Position numbers and translations under genes: made by a program. From positions 1 to 5,486 of the forward strand of contig DTYO01000124.1 in the NCBI GenBank assembly GCA_012961845.1: a stretch of DNA of 5,486 nt, given 5' to 3'. The DNA is from Thermodesulfobacteriaceae bacterium. GTDB lineage: Bacteria; Desulfobacterota; Dissulfuribacteria; Dissulfuribacterales; UBA3076. Position 1 is the stretch's first letter; each line of letters starts with the position of its first letter. This document shows, piece by piece, positions 1 through 5,486 of this stretch. The notes under the pieces are model-generated. The model made no database searches and was not told the DNA's origin. It saw only the letters and a list, made by a program, of their open reading frames with translations.

Positions 1-1484
1 GCTGCGTCCATGCGTCGTTCGCCCTCAGGGAAGAAGGCTATGAAAGCATAATGGTGAACTCCAATCCGGAGACCGTCTCTACAGACTATGACACCTCAGA
101 CAAACTGTACTTCGAACCCCTTACACTGGAAGATGTGCTCAATATCGTAGCCCTTGAAAAACCCATGGGGGTAATCGTGCAGTTCGGAGGGCAGACCCCC
201 CTGAACCTTGCCAATTCCCTTGCACAGGCCGGGGTGCCGATTCTCGGCACCAGCCCTGAAAATATTGACAGAGCCGAAGACCGGAAAAGCTTCCAGATGA
301 TGCTGCACAAACTGGGTCTGATGCAGCCGGCCAACGGGACTGCTCATTCAGCAGACGAAGCCCTGGCCGTGGCCCATTCAATAGGTTATCCGGTAGTGGT
401 CAGGCCGTCATATGTACTGGGCGGAAGGGCCATGCGCATAGTATATGATGATAAAACCCTCAGGTCTTACATGGCCAAAGCCGTAGATGTATCTGAGGGA
501 CATCCTGTACTGCTGGACAAATTTCTTCAGGATGCCATAGAGATAGACGTGGACGCAATATCCGACGGTGATGTCACTGTGATTGGCGGAGTCATGGAAC
601 ACATAGAGGAGGCGGGCATTCATTCCGGCGATTCTGCATGCGTGCTTCCGCCCCATACCCTTGCCGGAGAAATGCTAGACCGGATAGCCGCAGCCACGAA
701 AGCCATGGCAAGTGAACTCGAGGTTGTCGGTCTTATGAACGTGCAGTACGCAGTAAAAGACCGCCGTCTGTATGTACTTGAGGTAAATCCCAGGGCTTCA
801 AGGACCGCCCCGTTCGTCAGCAAGGCCACCGGAGTGCCGCTTGCAAAACTGGCCACCAAAGTAATGGTGGGCAGGAAACTGTCCGATCTGGGATTTGATA
901 GGGAGGTTTCCGTGAACCATGTAGCGGTCAAGGAATCGGTCTTTCCCTTCAGGAAATTCCCGGGTGTCGATCCTGTCTTGGGGCCTGAAATGAAATCAAC
1001 CGGAGAGGTCATGGGAATCGACAGCCGTTTCGGGATGGCCTTTGCGAAGAGCCAGTTTGCCGCCGGACAGCATCTGCCCACCGAAGGCACGGTATTCCTG
1101 AGTATAAAGCGAGGAGACAAGACCACCGTACTTCCTGTGGCAAGGCAGCTGAAGGCAGCCGGATTCAAGATTATAGCCACGGAGGGTACAGCCGATTTCC
1201 TGAATGAACAGGGCGTTGAAAGTGAACGGGTCTTCAAGGTCTCGGAAGGACGTCCCAATATAGTTGACCTCATCAAAAATGGAAAAGTGGATCTCGTCAT
1301 CAATACTCCCAGCGGAAAGAAGACAAGATCTGATTCATATTATCTCAGGCGGACTGCGATAGAATACGAAATTCCCTATTTTACCACGGTTGCAGAGGCC
1401 AGAGCCGCTGCAGAAGCCATCGACACGCTGAAGGTCCAGGACCTGGAAGTCAAATCCCTCCAGGAATACTATTCAGAAAAATAA
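1..1484 (+). CDS. carB: Carbamoyl-phosphate synthase large subunit, C-terminal part (5' end outside window)
   Basis: Makes carbamoyl phosphate from bicarbonate, ATP and ammonia supplied by the small subunit CarA, feeding pyrimidine and arginine synthesis in the cytoplasm. The frame is open from base 3 to the TAA at 1482-1484, giving 493 residues, a little under half of the usual ~1070. The ATG at 51 is internal: the 16 codons before it continue the conserved family sequence (CVHASFALREEGYESI). Numbering from the first full codon, the visible part holds the second ATP-grasp synthetase unit, with RPSYVLGGRAM at about 134-144 and the metal-binding EVNPR at 260-264. The C-terminal MGS-like allosteric domain follows from about 361 to 476, with ATEGTA at 392-397 and the INTPSG loop near 434; in E. 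coli this domain binds UMP, IMP and ornithine. The part seen is intact. purF follows on the same strand, suggesting an operon. Confidence 0.98.
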   Translation, partial: CVHASFALREEGYESIMVNSNPETVSTDYDTSDKLYFEPLTLEDVLNIVALEKPMGVIVQFGGQTPLNLANSLAQAGVPILGTSPENIDRAEDRKSFQMMLHKLGLMQPANGTAHSADEALAVAHSIGYPVVVRPSYVLGGRAMRIVYDDKTLRSYMAKAVDVSEGHPVLLDKFLQDAIEIDVDAISDGDVTVIGGVMEHIEEAGIHSGDSACVLPPHTLAGEMLDRIAAATKAMASELEVVGLMNVQYAVKDRRLYVLEVNPRASRTAPFVSKATGVPLAKLATKVMVGRKLSDLGFDREVSVNHVAVKESVFPFRKFPGVDPVLGPEMKSTGEVMGIDSRFGMAFAKSQFAAGQHLPTEGTVFLSIKRGDKTTVLPVARQLKAAGFKIIATEGTADFLNEQGVESERVFKVSEGRPNIVDLIKNGKVDLVINTPSGKKTRSDSYYLRRTAIEYEIPYFTTVAEARAAAEAIDTLKVQDLEVKSLQEYYSEK

Positions 1485-1522
1485 TCGCCTGTAATATTAT
1501 GCTATTGCATGTCCCAAGAACC

Positions 1523-1528
1523 GGAAAA
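1523..1528 (+). promoter_or_regulatory. Weak ribosome binding site deciding the purF start
   Basis: GGAAAA lies six bases before the ATG at 1535. No purine-rich stretch precedes the alternative in-frame ATG at 1499, whose upstream bases are AT-rich (GTAATATT). This favours the shorter 497-residue PurF, but the match to the Shine-Dalgarno consensus is only moderate. Confidence 0.45.
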
Positions 1529-1534
1529 CAGTCT

Positions 1535-3028
1535 ATGAACCCTAATCCTGACAGGGCTGAAAGACAGCCTGGAAACCTGAATGTTCATCCCGGCGGCATC
1601 CGCTGCCATATCAGTTCATCCGATCACCGTCCTTACTATCCCAAGGAAGAATGCGGAGTATTCGGAGTTTACGGTCATCCCGAGGCCGCAAAACTGACAT
1701 ATTTCGGCCTCTACGCCCTGCAGCACAGAGGGCAGGAAAGCGCCGGCATAGCCTGTTCAGACGGAAAAGCGGTGAGGGAATACAAGGCCATGGGGCTTGT
1801 GAGCAAGGTCTTCGATGAAGCAAGGCTGAAGGAACTCAAGGGCCACCTGGCCGTCGGGCATGTCAGGTATTCCACCACCGGTTCTTCGATCCTGCAGAAT
1901 GCCCAGCCCTTCTGTGTCTATCACGCTGGATGCACCCTTGCAGTGGCCCACAACGGAAACCTTGTTAATGCAGCATTTATACGGAGTGAACTTGAAAAAC
2001 ACGGGTCCATATTCCAGACCACCATGGACAGCGAGGTACTCGTGCATCTGATGGCCAAAGCCGGTGTAAACGGTCTGGAAGAGGCGATTTCATCTGCAAT
2101 GCAGGTGGTCAAGGGGGCCTATTCCGTGGTGCTGGCCACAGAGAAAAAGTTGATAGGTTTCAGGGATCCGTTGGGATTCCGTCCCCTTTGTCTGGGAAAG
2201 CTGAACGGAGGAGCATATGTCCTTGCATCAGAGACCTGCGCCCTGGACCTCATTCAGGCTGAATACATCAGAGATGTCGCACCAGGCGAGGTGGTGGTCA
2301 TAGACGAAGGCGGGCTGTCTTCCTTCCAGGCAGTCGAGTCCGGAAAATGTTCCAACTGCATTTTCGAGTTCATATATTTCGCCAGGCCGGACAGCAACAT
2401 CTTCGGCCAGAACGTATACAACTTCAGAAAGAGCCTCGGAGCCGCTCTAGCCAGTGAACACGTAGTTGATGCCGACTTTGTCATGCCGTTTCCCGACTCT
2501 GGCAACTACGCCGCCATAGGCTATGCACAGGCGGCCAATCTGCCCCTTGAACTTGCAGTGATAAGAAACCACTACGTCGGGCGCACCTTCATTCAGCCCA
2601 GCCAGTCCATGAGGGATTTCGCCGTCAGGATCAAGCTCAACCCCGTCCGGGAATTCATCAGAGGCAAGAAAGTTGTGATAATAGAAGACTCTGTTATCAG
2701 GGGCACCACCAGCAGGACCAGGATAAAGGAAATCCGAGATGCCGGAGCAAAGGAGATTGTAATGCTGGTCAGTTGTCCCCCCACCCGGTTTCCATGCTTT
2801 TTCGGCATAGATTTCCCCACGAGTAACGAGTTGATAGCCGCAAAAAAAAATGTTGAAGAGATACGTCGGTTTCTCGGCCTCGACGGCTTGGAATACCTCA
2901 ATATCAAGTCAATGCTTGAGGCGGCCGGAGGGGATCACGGGAGATTCTGTCTTGCCTGTTTCGACGGCAACTATCCTGTTCCTGTAGATAAACATGCAGG
3001 GAAACTCCAGCTTGAGCAGCGTATCTGA
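1535..3028 (+). CDS. purF: Amidophosphoribosyltransferase (glutamine PRPP amidotransferase), 497 aa
   Basis: Catalyses the first committed step of purine synthesis: glutamine plus PRPP gives 5-phosphoribosylamine. Numbered from the ATG at 1535, the N-terminal glutaminase (Ntn hydrolase) domain begins at Cys40 in EECGVFG, the expected nucleophile after propeptide removal. HVRYSTTG (109-116), HNGNL (139-143) and GFRPL (214-218) follow. The phosphoribosyltransferase domain has PDSGNYAAIGYA near 320-331 and the PRPP loop VVIIEDSVIRGTT at 380-392. Cys275, Cys421, Cys472 and Cys475 match the four [4Fe-4S] ligands of the Bacillus subtilis enzyme, so an oxygen-sensitive clustered form is likely. An in-frame ATG at 1499 would give 509 aa but has no Shine-Dalgarno; the one at 1535 has GGAAAA six bases upstream. 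Either start leaves an unusually long leader before the cysteine. It lies 50 bases after carB and 33 before kdsD. Confidence 0.97.
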   Translation: MNPNPDRAERQPGNLNVHPGGIRCHISSSDHRPYYPKEECGVFGVYGHPEAAKLTYFGLYALQHRGQESAGIACSDGKAVREYKAMGLVSKVFDEARLKELKGHLAVGHVRYSTTGSSILQNAQPFCVYHAGCTLAVAHNGNLVNAAFIRSELEKHGSIFQTTMDSEVLVHLMAKAGVNGLEEAISSAMQVVKGAYSVVLATEKKLIGFRDPLGFRPLCLGKLNGGAYVLASETCALDLIQAEYIRDVAPGEVVVIDEGGLSSFQAVESGKCSNCIFEFIYFARPDSNIFGQNVYNFRKSLGAALASEHVVDADFVMPFPDSGNYAAIGYAQAANLPLELAVIRNHYVGRTFIQPSQSMRDFAVRIKLNPVREFIRGKKVVIIEDSVIRGTTSRTRIKEIRDAGAKEIVMLVSCPPTRFPCFFGIDFPTSNELIAAKKNVEEIRRFLGLDGLEYLNIKSMLEAAGGDHGRFCLACFDGNYPVPVDKHAGKLQLEQRI

Positions 3029-3061
3029 ACGCCAACCATAAAAAAGTTCCAGGTACTTGAA

Positions 3062-4096
3062 TTGACAAAATCTGATACAAAGACATATCCCGTACAGGAC
3101 TCACACGCAGTCGATAACAGCGAGTCGATCATAACGGCTGCGAGGGAGGCCATGAACATTGAAATCGAAGGGATCAAGAAGGTGCGTGACGGCCTTGACC
3201 TCAATTTTACCAGAGCCGTTGAACTTATTATCAGTACCAAGGGGCGGGTGGTAGTCACCGGCATAGGCAAGTCGGGCTTGGTAGGACGAAAAATTACCGC
3301 CACCCTTGCGAGCACCGGTACGCCTTCCATATTTCTGCACCCGGTGGAAGCCATGCACGGAGACCTCGGCATGGTGACCGGAGAAGACATTATCATTGCA
3401 ATTTCCAACAGCGGAGAAACGCAGGAGCTGAACGCCCTGATTCCGGTTTTCACAACCAGGGGAATACCTATCATAGCCCTTACAGGTGCCCGGAACTCCA
3501 CTCTGGGCCGGGCGGCTGAGGCAGTGATCAATACTGGGGTGGCCAGGGAAGCATGCTCGCTGGGTCTGGCCCCTACTGCCAGCACTACGGCCACACTGGC
3601 TGTGGGCGATGCCCTCGCCGTTATCCTGCTCAAGAAACACAGGTTCAATGAAAGAGATTTCAGGAGAAATCATCCTTCAGGCACCTTGGGGGAAAGGCTG
3701 AAGATAGAGGTTCAGAATGTAATGCTCACAGGCGCGGACATACCACTGCTGCGCCCGGGGGATGACATGTCCAGGGTCCTGGCGGAAATGGATTCAAAGC
3801 TTCTCGGAGCGGCCCTGGTCCTTGACGGGGATGAATCCCTTGTAGGCATAATTACAGATGGAGACCTCAGAAGAGCCATAATCAGACACCAGGATCTCTC
3901 CGGGATGACGGTCGAAGACATAATGACAGTCAATCCCAAGACCATCTCTCCCCTTGCCCTGGCAGCCGATGCCCTGGCAGTCATGGAGCGCCATCTGATA
4001 ACCGTTCTTCCGGTGGTATCCGACAGGGGCCAGTTGATGGGGATCGTGCATCTTCACAATCTTCTCGGCAAGGGACAGTTCAGTTTTATAGTCTGA
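3062..4096 (+). CDS. kdsD: Arabinose 5-phosphate isomerase (KpsF/GutQ family), SIS plus two CBS domains, 344 aa
   Basis: Interconverts ribulose 5-phosphate and arabinose 5-phosphate, the first step towards Kdo, the inner-core sugar of LPS; cytoplasmic. The SIS domain covers about residues 45-190, with GIGKSG (67-72), STGTPS (84-89), HGDLGM (99-104), SNSGET (115-120) and the stretch AREACSLGLAPTASTTA (161-177). The E. coli KdsD active-site residues K59, H88, E111, E152 and H193 map, each at +11, to K70, H99, E122, E163 and H204, so the isomerase site looks intact. Two CBS repeats follow (about 215-275 and 283-338), with DGDLRR at 266-271. The start is TTG at 3062: the next Met (residue 31) would cut into a helix conserved with E. 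coli, and no ATG or GTG lies between them. An AGG at 3051-3053 gives a weak Shine-Dalgarno. Sugar specificity (KdsD, GutQ or KpsF role) cannot be settled from sequence alone. Confidence 0.94.
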   Translation: MTKSDTKTYPVQDSHAVDNSESIITAAREAMNIEIEGIKKVRDGLDLNFTRAVELIISTKGRVVVTGIGKSGLVGRKITATLASTGTPSIFLHPVEAMHGDLGMVTGEDIIIAISNSGETQELNALIPVFTTRGIPIIALTGARNSTLGRAAEAVINTGVAREACSLGLAPTASTTATLAVGDALAVILLKKHRFNERDFRRNHPSGTLGERLKIEVQNVMLTGADIPLLRPGDDMSRVLAEMDSKLLGAALVLDGDESLVGIITDGDLRRAIIRHQDLSGMTVEDIMTVNPKTISPLALAADALAVMERHLITVLPVVSDRGQLMGIVHLHNLLGKGQFSFIV

Positions 4097-4099
4097 GCC

Positions 4100-4108
4100 T
4101 GATATAAT
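4100..4108 (+). promoter_or_regulatory. Extended -10 promoter element upstream of ssb
   Basis: TGATATAAT matches the full extended -10 consensus TGnTATAAT, with TATAAT at 4103-4108, starting just after the kdsD stop. The best -35 candidate, TTCAGT at 4079-4084 with an 18-base spacer, matches only three of six positions; extended -10 promoters tolerate this. A start near 4115 would give a leader of about 30 bases that includes the strong ssb ribosome binding site. This suggests ssb can be transcribed independently of carB-purF-kdsD. It is a pattern match only. Confidence 0.6.
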
Positions 4109-4133
4109 CAACGTGCCTTAGAAAAATATACAC

Positions 4134-4139
4134 AGGAGG
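4134..4139 (+). promoter_or_regulatory. Strong Shine-Dalgarno of ssb
   Basis: AGGAGG (continuing GG) lies five bases before the ssb ATG at 4145. It is much the best ribosome binding site in the window, in contrast to the weak sites before purF and kdsD, and fits the high expression expected of single-stranded DNA-binding protein. Confidence 0.85.
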
Positions 4140-4144
4140 GGAAA

Positions 4145-4549
4145 ATGGCCAGAAGTCTAAACAAGGTCATGCTGATAGGAAATCTTGGGGCTGACCCTGA
4201 AATTCGCTACACAAACGATGGAACACCTGTCGCCACTTTGAATGTCGCCACTCACAGGGCTGTCAAACAGGGAGAGGAATGGGGGGAAGAAACCGAGTGG
4301 CACCGGGTGGTTGCGTGGAGAAGACTCGCCGAAATATGCGGGGAGTACCTGAGCAAGGGCAGCAAAGTCTATGTCGAAGGCAAACTGAGAACACGATCCT
4401 GGGAGGACAATGACGGCAACAAGCGCTGGACCACTGAAGTAATTGCCCGAGACATTATAATGCTTGATTCCAGGGCGGAAAGGCAGGGTGGTGCCGGCAC
4501 GGATCTGGAGCCTCCCCCGCCTTCAATGGAAGACGATGTCCCGTTTTGA
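4145..4549 (+). CDS. ssb: Single-stranded DNA-binding protein, 134 aa
   Basis: Coats single-stranded DNA in replication, recombination and repair, and recruits partner proteins through its C-terminal tip. The OB fold spans residues 1 to about 108: it opens with NKVMLIGNLGADPEIRY, followed by TEWHRVVAW (50-58), YLSKGSKVYVEGKLRTRSW (68-86) and TTEV (96-99). Trp52 and Trp86 match the DNA-stacking Trp54 and Trp88 of E. coli SSB, and Trp58 sits where E. coli has Phe60. A short Gly/Pro-containing linker of about 20 residues leads to the acidic tip MEDDVPF, equivalent to the E. coli DDDIPF. At 134 residues it is shorter than the 178 of E. coli, almost entirely because of the linker. The start is fixed by a strong AGGAGG. 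It sits 48 bases after kdsD and probably has its own promoter. Confidence 0.98.
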   Translation: MARSLNKVMLIGNLGADPEIRYTNDGTPVATLNVATHRAVKQGEEWGEETEWHRVVAWRRLAEICGEYLSKGSKVYVEGKLRTRSWEDNDGNKRWTTEVIARDIIMLDSRAERQGGAGTDLEPPPPSMEDDVPF

Positions 4550-4680
4550 CAGGAACAGCTCCGAAGTATCCGGCAAAGGCGGCCCAGGACAGATACAAAT
4601 CGGCTGGCCGAGCTGTACGTGCACTGCTTGAATCAATAATGAGGTACGGCATCACAACCTGCACCCGGGATTATGCCTGA
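4546..4680 (+). CDS. Possible small ORF overlapping the ssb stop, 44 aa, unknown function
   Basis: I do not recognise this product and it may not be a gene. The TTG at 4546-4548 overlaps the ssb TGA (4547-4549) as TTGA, the arrangement used for termination-reinitiation coupling. The frame stays open to TGA at 4678-4680. The peptide has about eight Lys/Arg against three Asp/Glu, and residues 9-33 (from PAKAAQDRY through LLESIMRYG) could form a basic amphipathic helix. There is no membrane segment. A GGAAG at 4528-4532 is too far away to be a convincing Shine-Dalgarno, so initiation would depend on coupling. Against it are the short length, the rare start codon, the absence of a recognised family, and the chance of an open run of this size. 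Confidence 0.2.
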   Translation: MTGTAPKYPAKAAQDRYKSAGRAVRALLESIMRYGITTCTRDYA

Positions 4681-4697
4681 GCCGGCATCTGTCCGGG
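4664..4697. repeat. Two-tier inverted repeat between convergent genes, possible terminator-like hairpin
   Basis: The outer stem pairs CCCGG (4664-4668) with CCGGG (4693-4697), extended by a G-U pair at 4669/4692 on the + strand. After a 3x3 internal loop, the inner stem pairs ATGCC (4673-4677) with GGCAT (4684-4688) around a six-base loop. It is GC-rich and well placed to stop transcription of ssb, pepA or both, but no T-run follows in either direction. It could act with Rho, protect a 3' end, or be chance. Confidence 0.35.
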
Positions 4698-4700
4698 CAT

Positions 4701-4713
4701 GACGGGGGGCGTC
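4701..4713. repeat. Short inverted repeat GACG-GGGGG-CGTC
   Basis: A perfect four-base stem around five G, three bases after the larger hairpin. Alone it is too short to mean much; it is recorded because it is the middle of three consecutive inverted repeats. Confidence 0.25.
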
Positions 4714-4720
4714 CTGGATT

Positions 4721-4734
4721 TGGGATTATTCCCA
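4721..4734. repeat. Inverted repeat TGGGA-TTAT-TCCCA over the pepA stop codon
   Basis: A perfect five-base stem with a four-base loop. The aminopeptidase stop codon (TTA on the + strand, 4726-4728) lies within the loop. No T-tract follows on the - strand (the next bases are AATCCAGGACG), so it is not an intrinsic terminator by itself. Confidence 0.3.
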
Positions 4735-5486
4735 TGAACGGATCAGCTCTATCAGGAGCCGAGCACCGATTCCTGATGGCCCCTTGGGCACATATGTTTT
4801 TTCCGTATAGTCCCACGCTGTACCCGCAATGTCCAGGTGGGCCCATGGGACGTCTTCAGGTACAAACTCCTCCAGGAATGCCGCTGCAGTAATGGCGCCT
4901 GCATCCCCCTTCTTGCCCACGTTCTTGAGGTCGGCCACCTTTGATTTGAGCTGCTCCGTGTACTCAGGCCCCAGCGGGAGACGCCATACAGGTTCACCGC
5001 TCTGTTCAGCAGCGGCTATGATCCTTCCGGCAAGAACATCGTCATTGCTGAAAAGGCCGGTTCTGTGATGTCCCAGGGCTACCACCACTGCTCCAGTCAG
5101 AGTGGCGAGGTCCACCACTGCGTCTGGCCGGTATTTTTCCACTCCGTAGGCCAGAGCGTCTGCCAGTATCAGGCGACCTTCAGCATCGGTATTCACCACT
5201 TCAACGGTTCTTCCCCCATACTGGCTGATAATGTCACCCGGTTTGATGGCTCCCGGACCAGGCATGTTTTCAGTAGCTGGAATCACAGCGACTACATTGA
5301 TATTCTCCGGTCTCTCCGACCCGACAGCCTGCATGGCGGCAAGGACCGCAGCTCCTCCACACATATCGTATTTCATCTTTTCCATGCCGGAGGCGGGCTT
5401 CAGCGAGATCCCTCCGCTGTCAAAGGTCAGCCCCTTGCCAACCAGCAGGAGAGTGGGGCCCTTTTTGCTCCGTATGTATTCCAGAA
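4726..5486 (-). CDS. pepA: Leucyl aminopeptidase (M17 family, PepA type), C-terminal half (5' end outside window)
   Basis: Cytosolic dinuclear-metal exopeptidase that removes N-terminal residues, leucine among them, from peptides. The frame is open from the right edge to TAA (complement of 4726-4728), giving 252 residues, about half of a usual ~500. The Met at 5385 is internal, because 33 conserved residues precede it. Numbered from the first full codon at the edge, VGKGLTFDSGG (15-25) and MEKMKYDMCGG (34-44) come first, and NTDAEGRL is at 98-105. Metal ligands Lys17, Asp22, Asp40, Asp100 and Glu102, with catalytic Lys29 and Arg104, match E. coli PepA K270, D275, D293, D352, E354, K282 and R356, apart from one inserted residue between the second and third motifs. 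The C-terminal AHLDIAGTAW and GIGARLLIELI are also typical. The catalytic half is intact. It converges on ssb. The N-terminal domain, used for DNA binding in E. coli PepA, is not visible. Confidence 0.96.
   Translation of the reverse strand, partial: LEYIRSKKGPTLLLVGKGLTFDSGGISLKPASGMEKMKYDMCGGAAVLAAMQAVGSERPENINVVAVIPATENMPGPGAIKPGDIISQYGGRTVEVVNTDAEGRLILADALAYGVEKYRPDAVVDLATLTGAVVVALGHHRTGLFSNDDVLAGRIIAAAEQSGEPVWRLPLGPEYTEQLKSKVADLKNVGKKGDAGAITAAAFLEEFVPEDVPWAHLDIAGTAWDYTEKTYVPKGPSGIGARLLIELIRSWE

Larger units (their letters stand above)
4550..4725. other. Convergent intergenic region between ssb and pepA
   Basis: This 176-base gap separates the ssb stop from the facing aminopeptidase stop. 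Its left part is taken up by the weak 44-codon ORF and its right part by short inverted repeats. I see no hairpin followed by a T-tract on either strand, so no classical intrinsic terminator, although transcription from both sides must end here. No promoter or RNA gene was recognised. Confidence 0.7.

Noticed and set aside
51..53. ATG at 51 as the start of a 477-residue protein
   Set aside because: The 16 codons before it, back to the window edge, match conserved CarB sequence, so this Met is internal and the gene is cut by the window boundary.
620..1303. Long open frame (227 codons) on the - strand inside carB
   Set aside because: It lies wholly antisense to well-conserved CarB coding sequence, resembles no known family, and is rich in Ser, Thr, Pro and Arg as expected of a shadow frame.
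1485..1534. carB-purF gap as a site for a promoter or purine operator
   Set aside because: The 50 bases contain an AT-rich patch (TAATATTATG) but no paired -35/-10, inverted repeat or operator that I could recognise.
1860..2051. Small + strand frame inside purF
   Set aside because: It lies entirely within the conserved glutaminase domain in another frame, with no sign of independent translation.
3152..3154. ATG at 3152 as the kdsD start, with purine-rich GAGGGAGG just upstream
   Set aside because: The purine stretch is only two bases from the ATG, too close for a normal Shine-Dalgarno, and this start would remove N-terminal helix sequence alignable with E. coli KdsD. TTG at 3062 fits better.
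2971..3673. Two - strand open frames (225 and 190 codons) over the purF end and kdsD
   Set aside because: They are antisense to the conserved SIS domain, overlap each other and have no recognisable motifs.
4829..5068. + strand open frame (79 codons) opposite pepA
   Set aside because: It is antisense to conserved aminopeptidase sequence and shows no family motif.
5383..5385. Met codon at 5385 (- strand) as the aminopeptidase start
   Set aside because: It would exclude the conserved VGKGLTFDSGG motif with two metal ligands, encoded just upstream in the same frame; the true start is beyond the window.

Overview
The window reads as an ordinary housekeeping stretch of a Gram-negative chromosome. 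Four genes lie on the + strand and a fifth converges on them from the right: the 3' part of carB, then purF, kdsD and ssb, facing the 3' half of a leucyl aminopeptidase gene (pepA type). KdsD makes arabinose 5-phosphate, the precursor of the LPS sugar Kdo, so the host should have an LPS-type outer membrane. PurF is the propeptide-bearing, [4Fe-4S] form best known from Bacillus. Base composition is moderately G+C-rich by eye (not counted), with frequent ATA isoleucine and AGG arginine codons. I would guess a deltaproteobacterium (Desulfobacterota, perhaps Desulfovibrionales), but this rests on general impression and no search was run.

Layout: 1-1484, carB, entering from the left edge with 493 visible residues that cover the second ATP-grasp half and the allosteric domain. 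1535-3028, purF (the frame also has an ATG at 1499). 3062-4096, kdsD, with a TTG start. 4097-4144, a short spacer with an extended -10 promoter and a strong Shine-Dalgarno for ssb. 4145-4549, ssb. 4550-4725, a convergent intergenic region with a possible 44-codon ORF whose TTG start overlaps the ssb stop, and three consecutive short inverted repeats. 4726-5486, the aminopeptidase on the - strand, running off the right edge.

How the genes relate: carB and purF encode entry steps of pyrimidine/arginine and purine synthesis, so carB-purF is a coherent nucleotide-precursor pair. kdsD follows after only 33 bases and is probably cotranscribed; Kdo activation consumes CTP, a loose metabolic link. 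ssb seems to have its own promoter. The aminopeptidase is a separate convergent unit.

I found no undescribed system, mobile element, CRISPR array or RNA gene. The points most worth a second look are the unusually long PurF leader before its catalytic cysteine, the small ORF coupled to the ssb stop, the inverted-repeat cluster between ssb and pepA, and a nine-A run late in purF.
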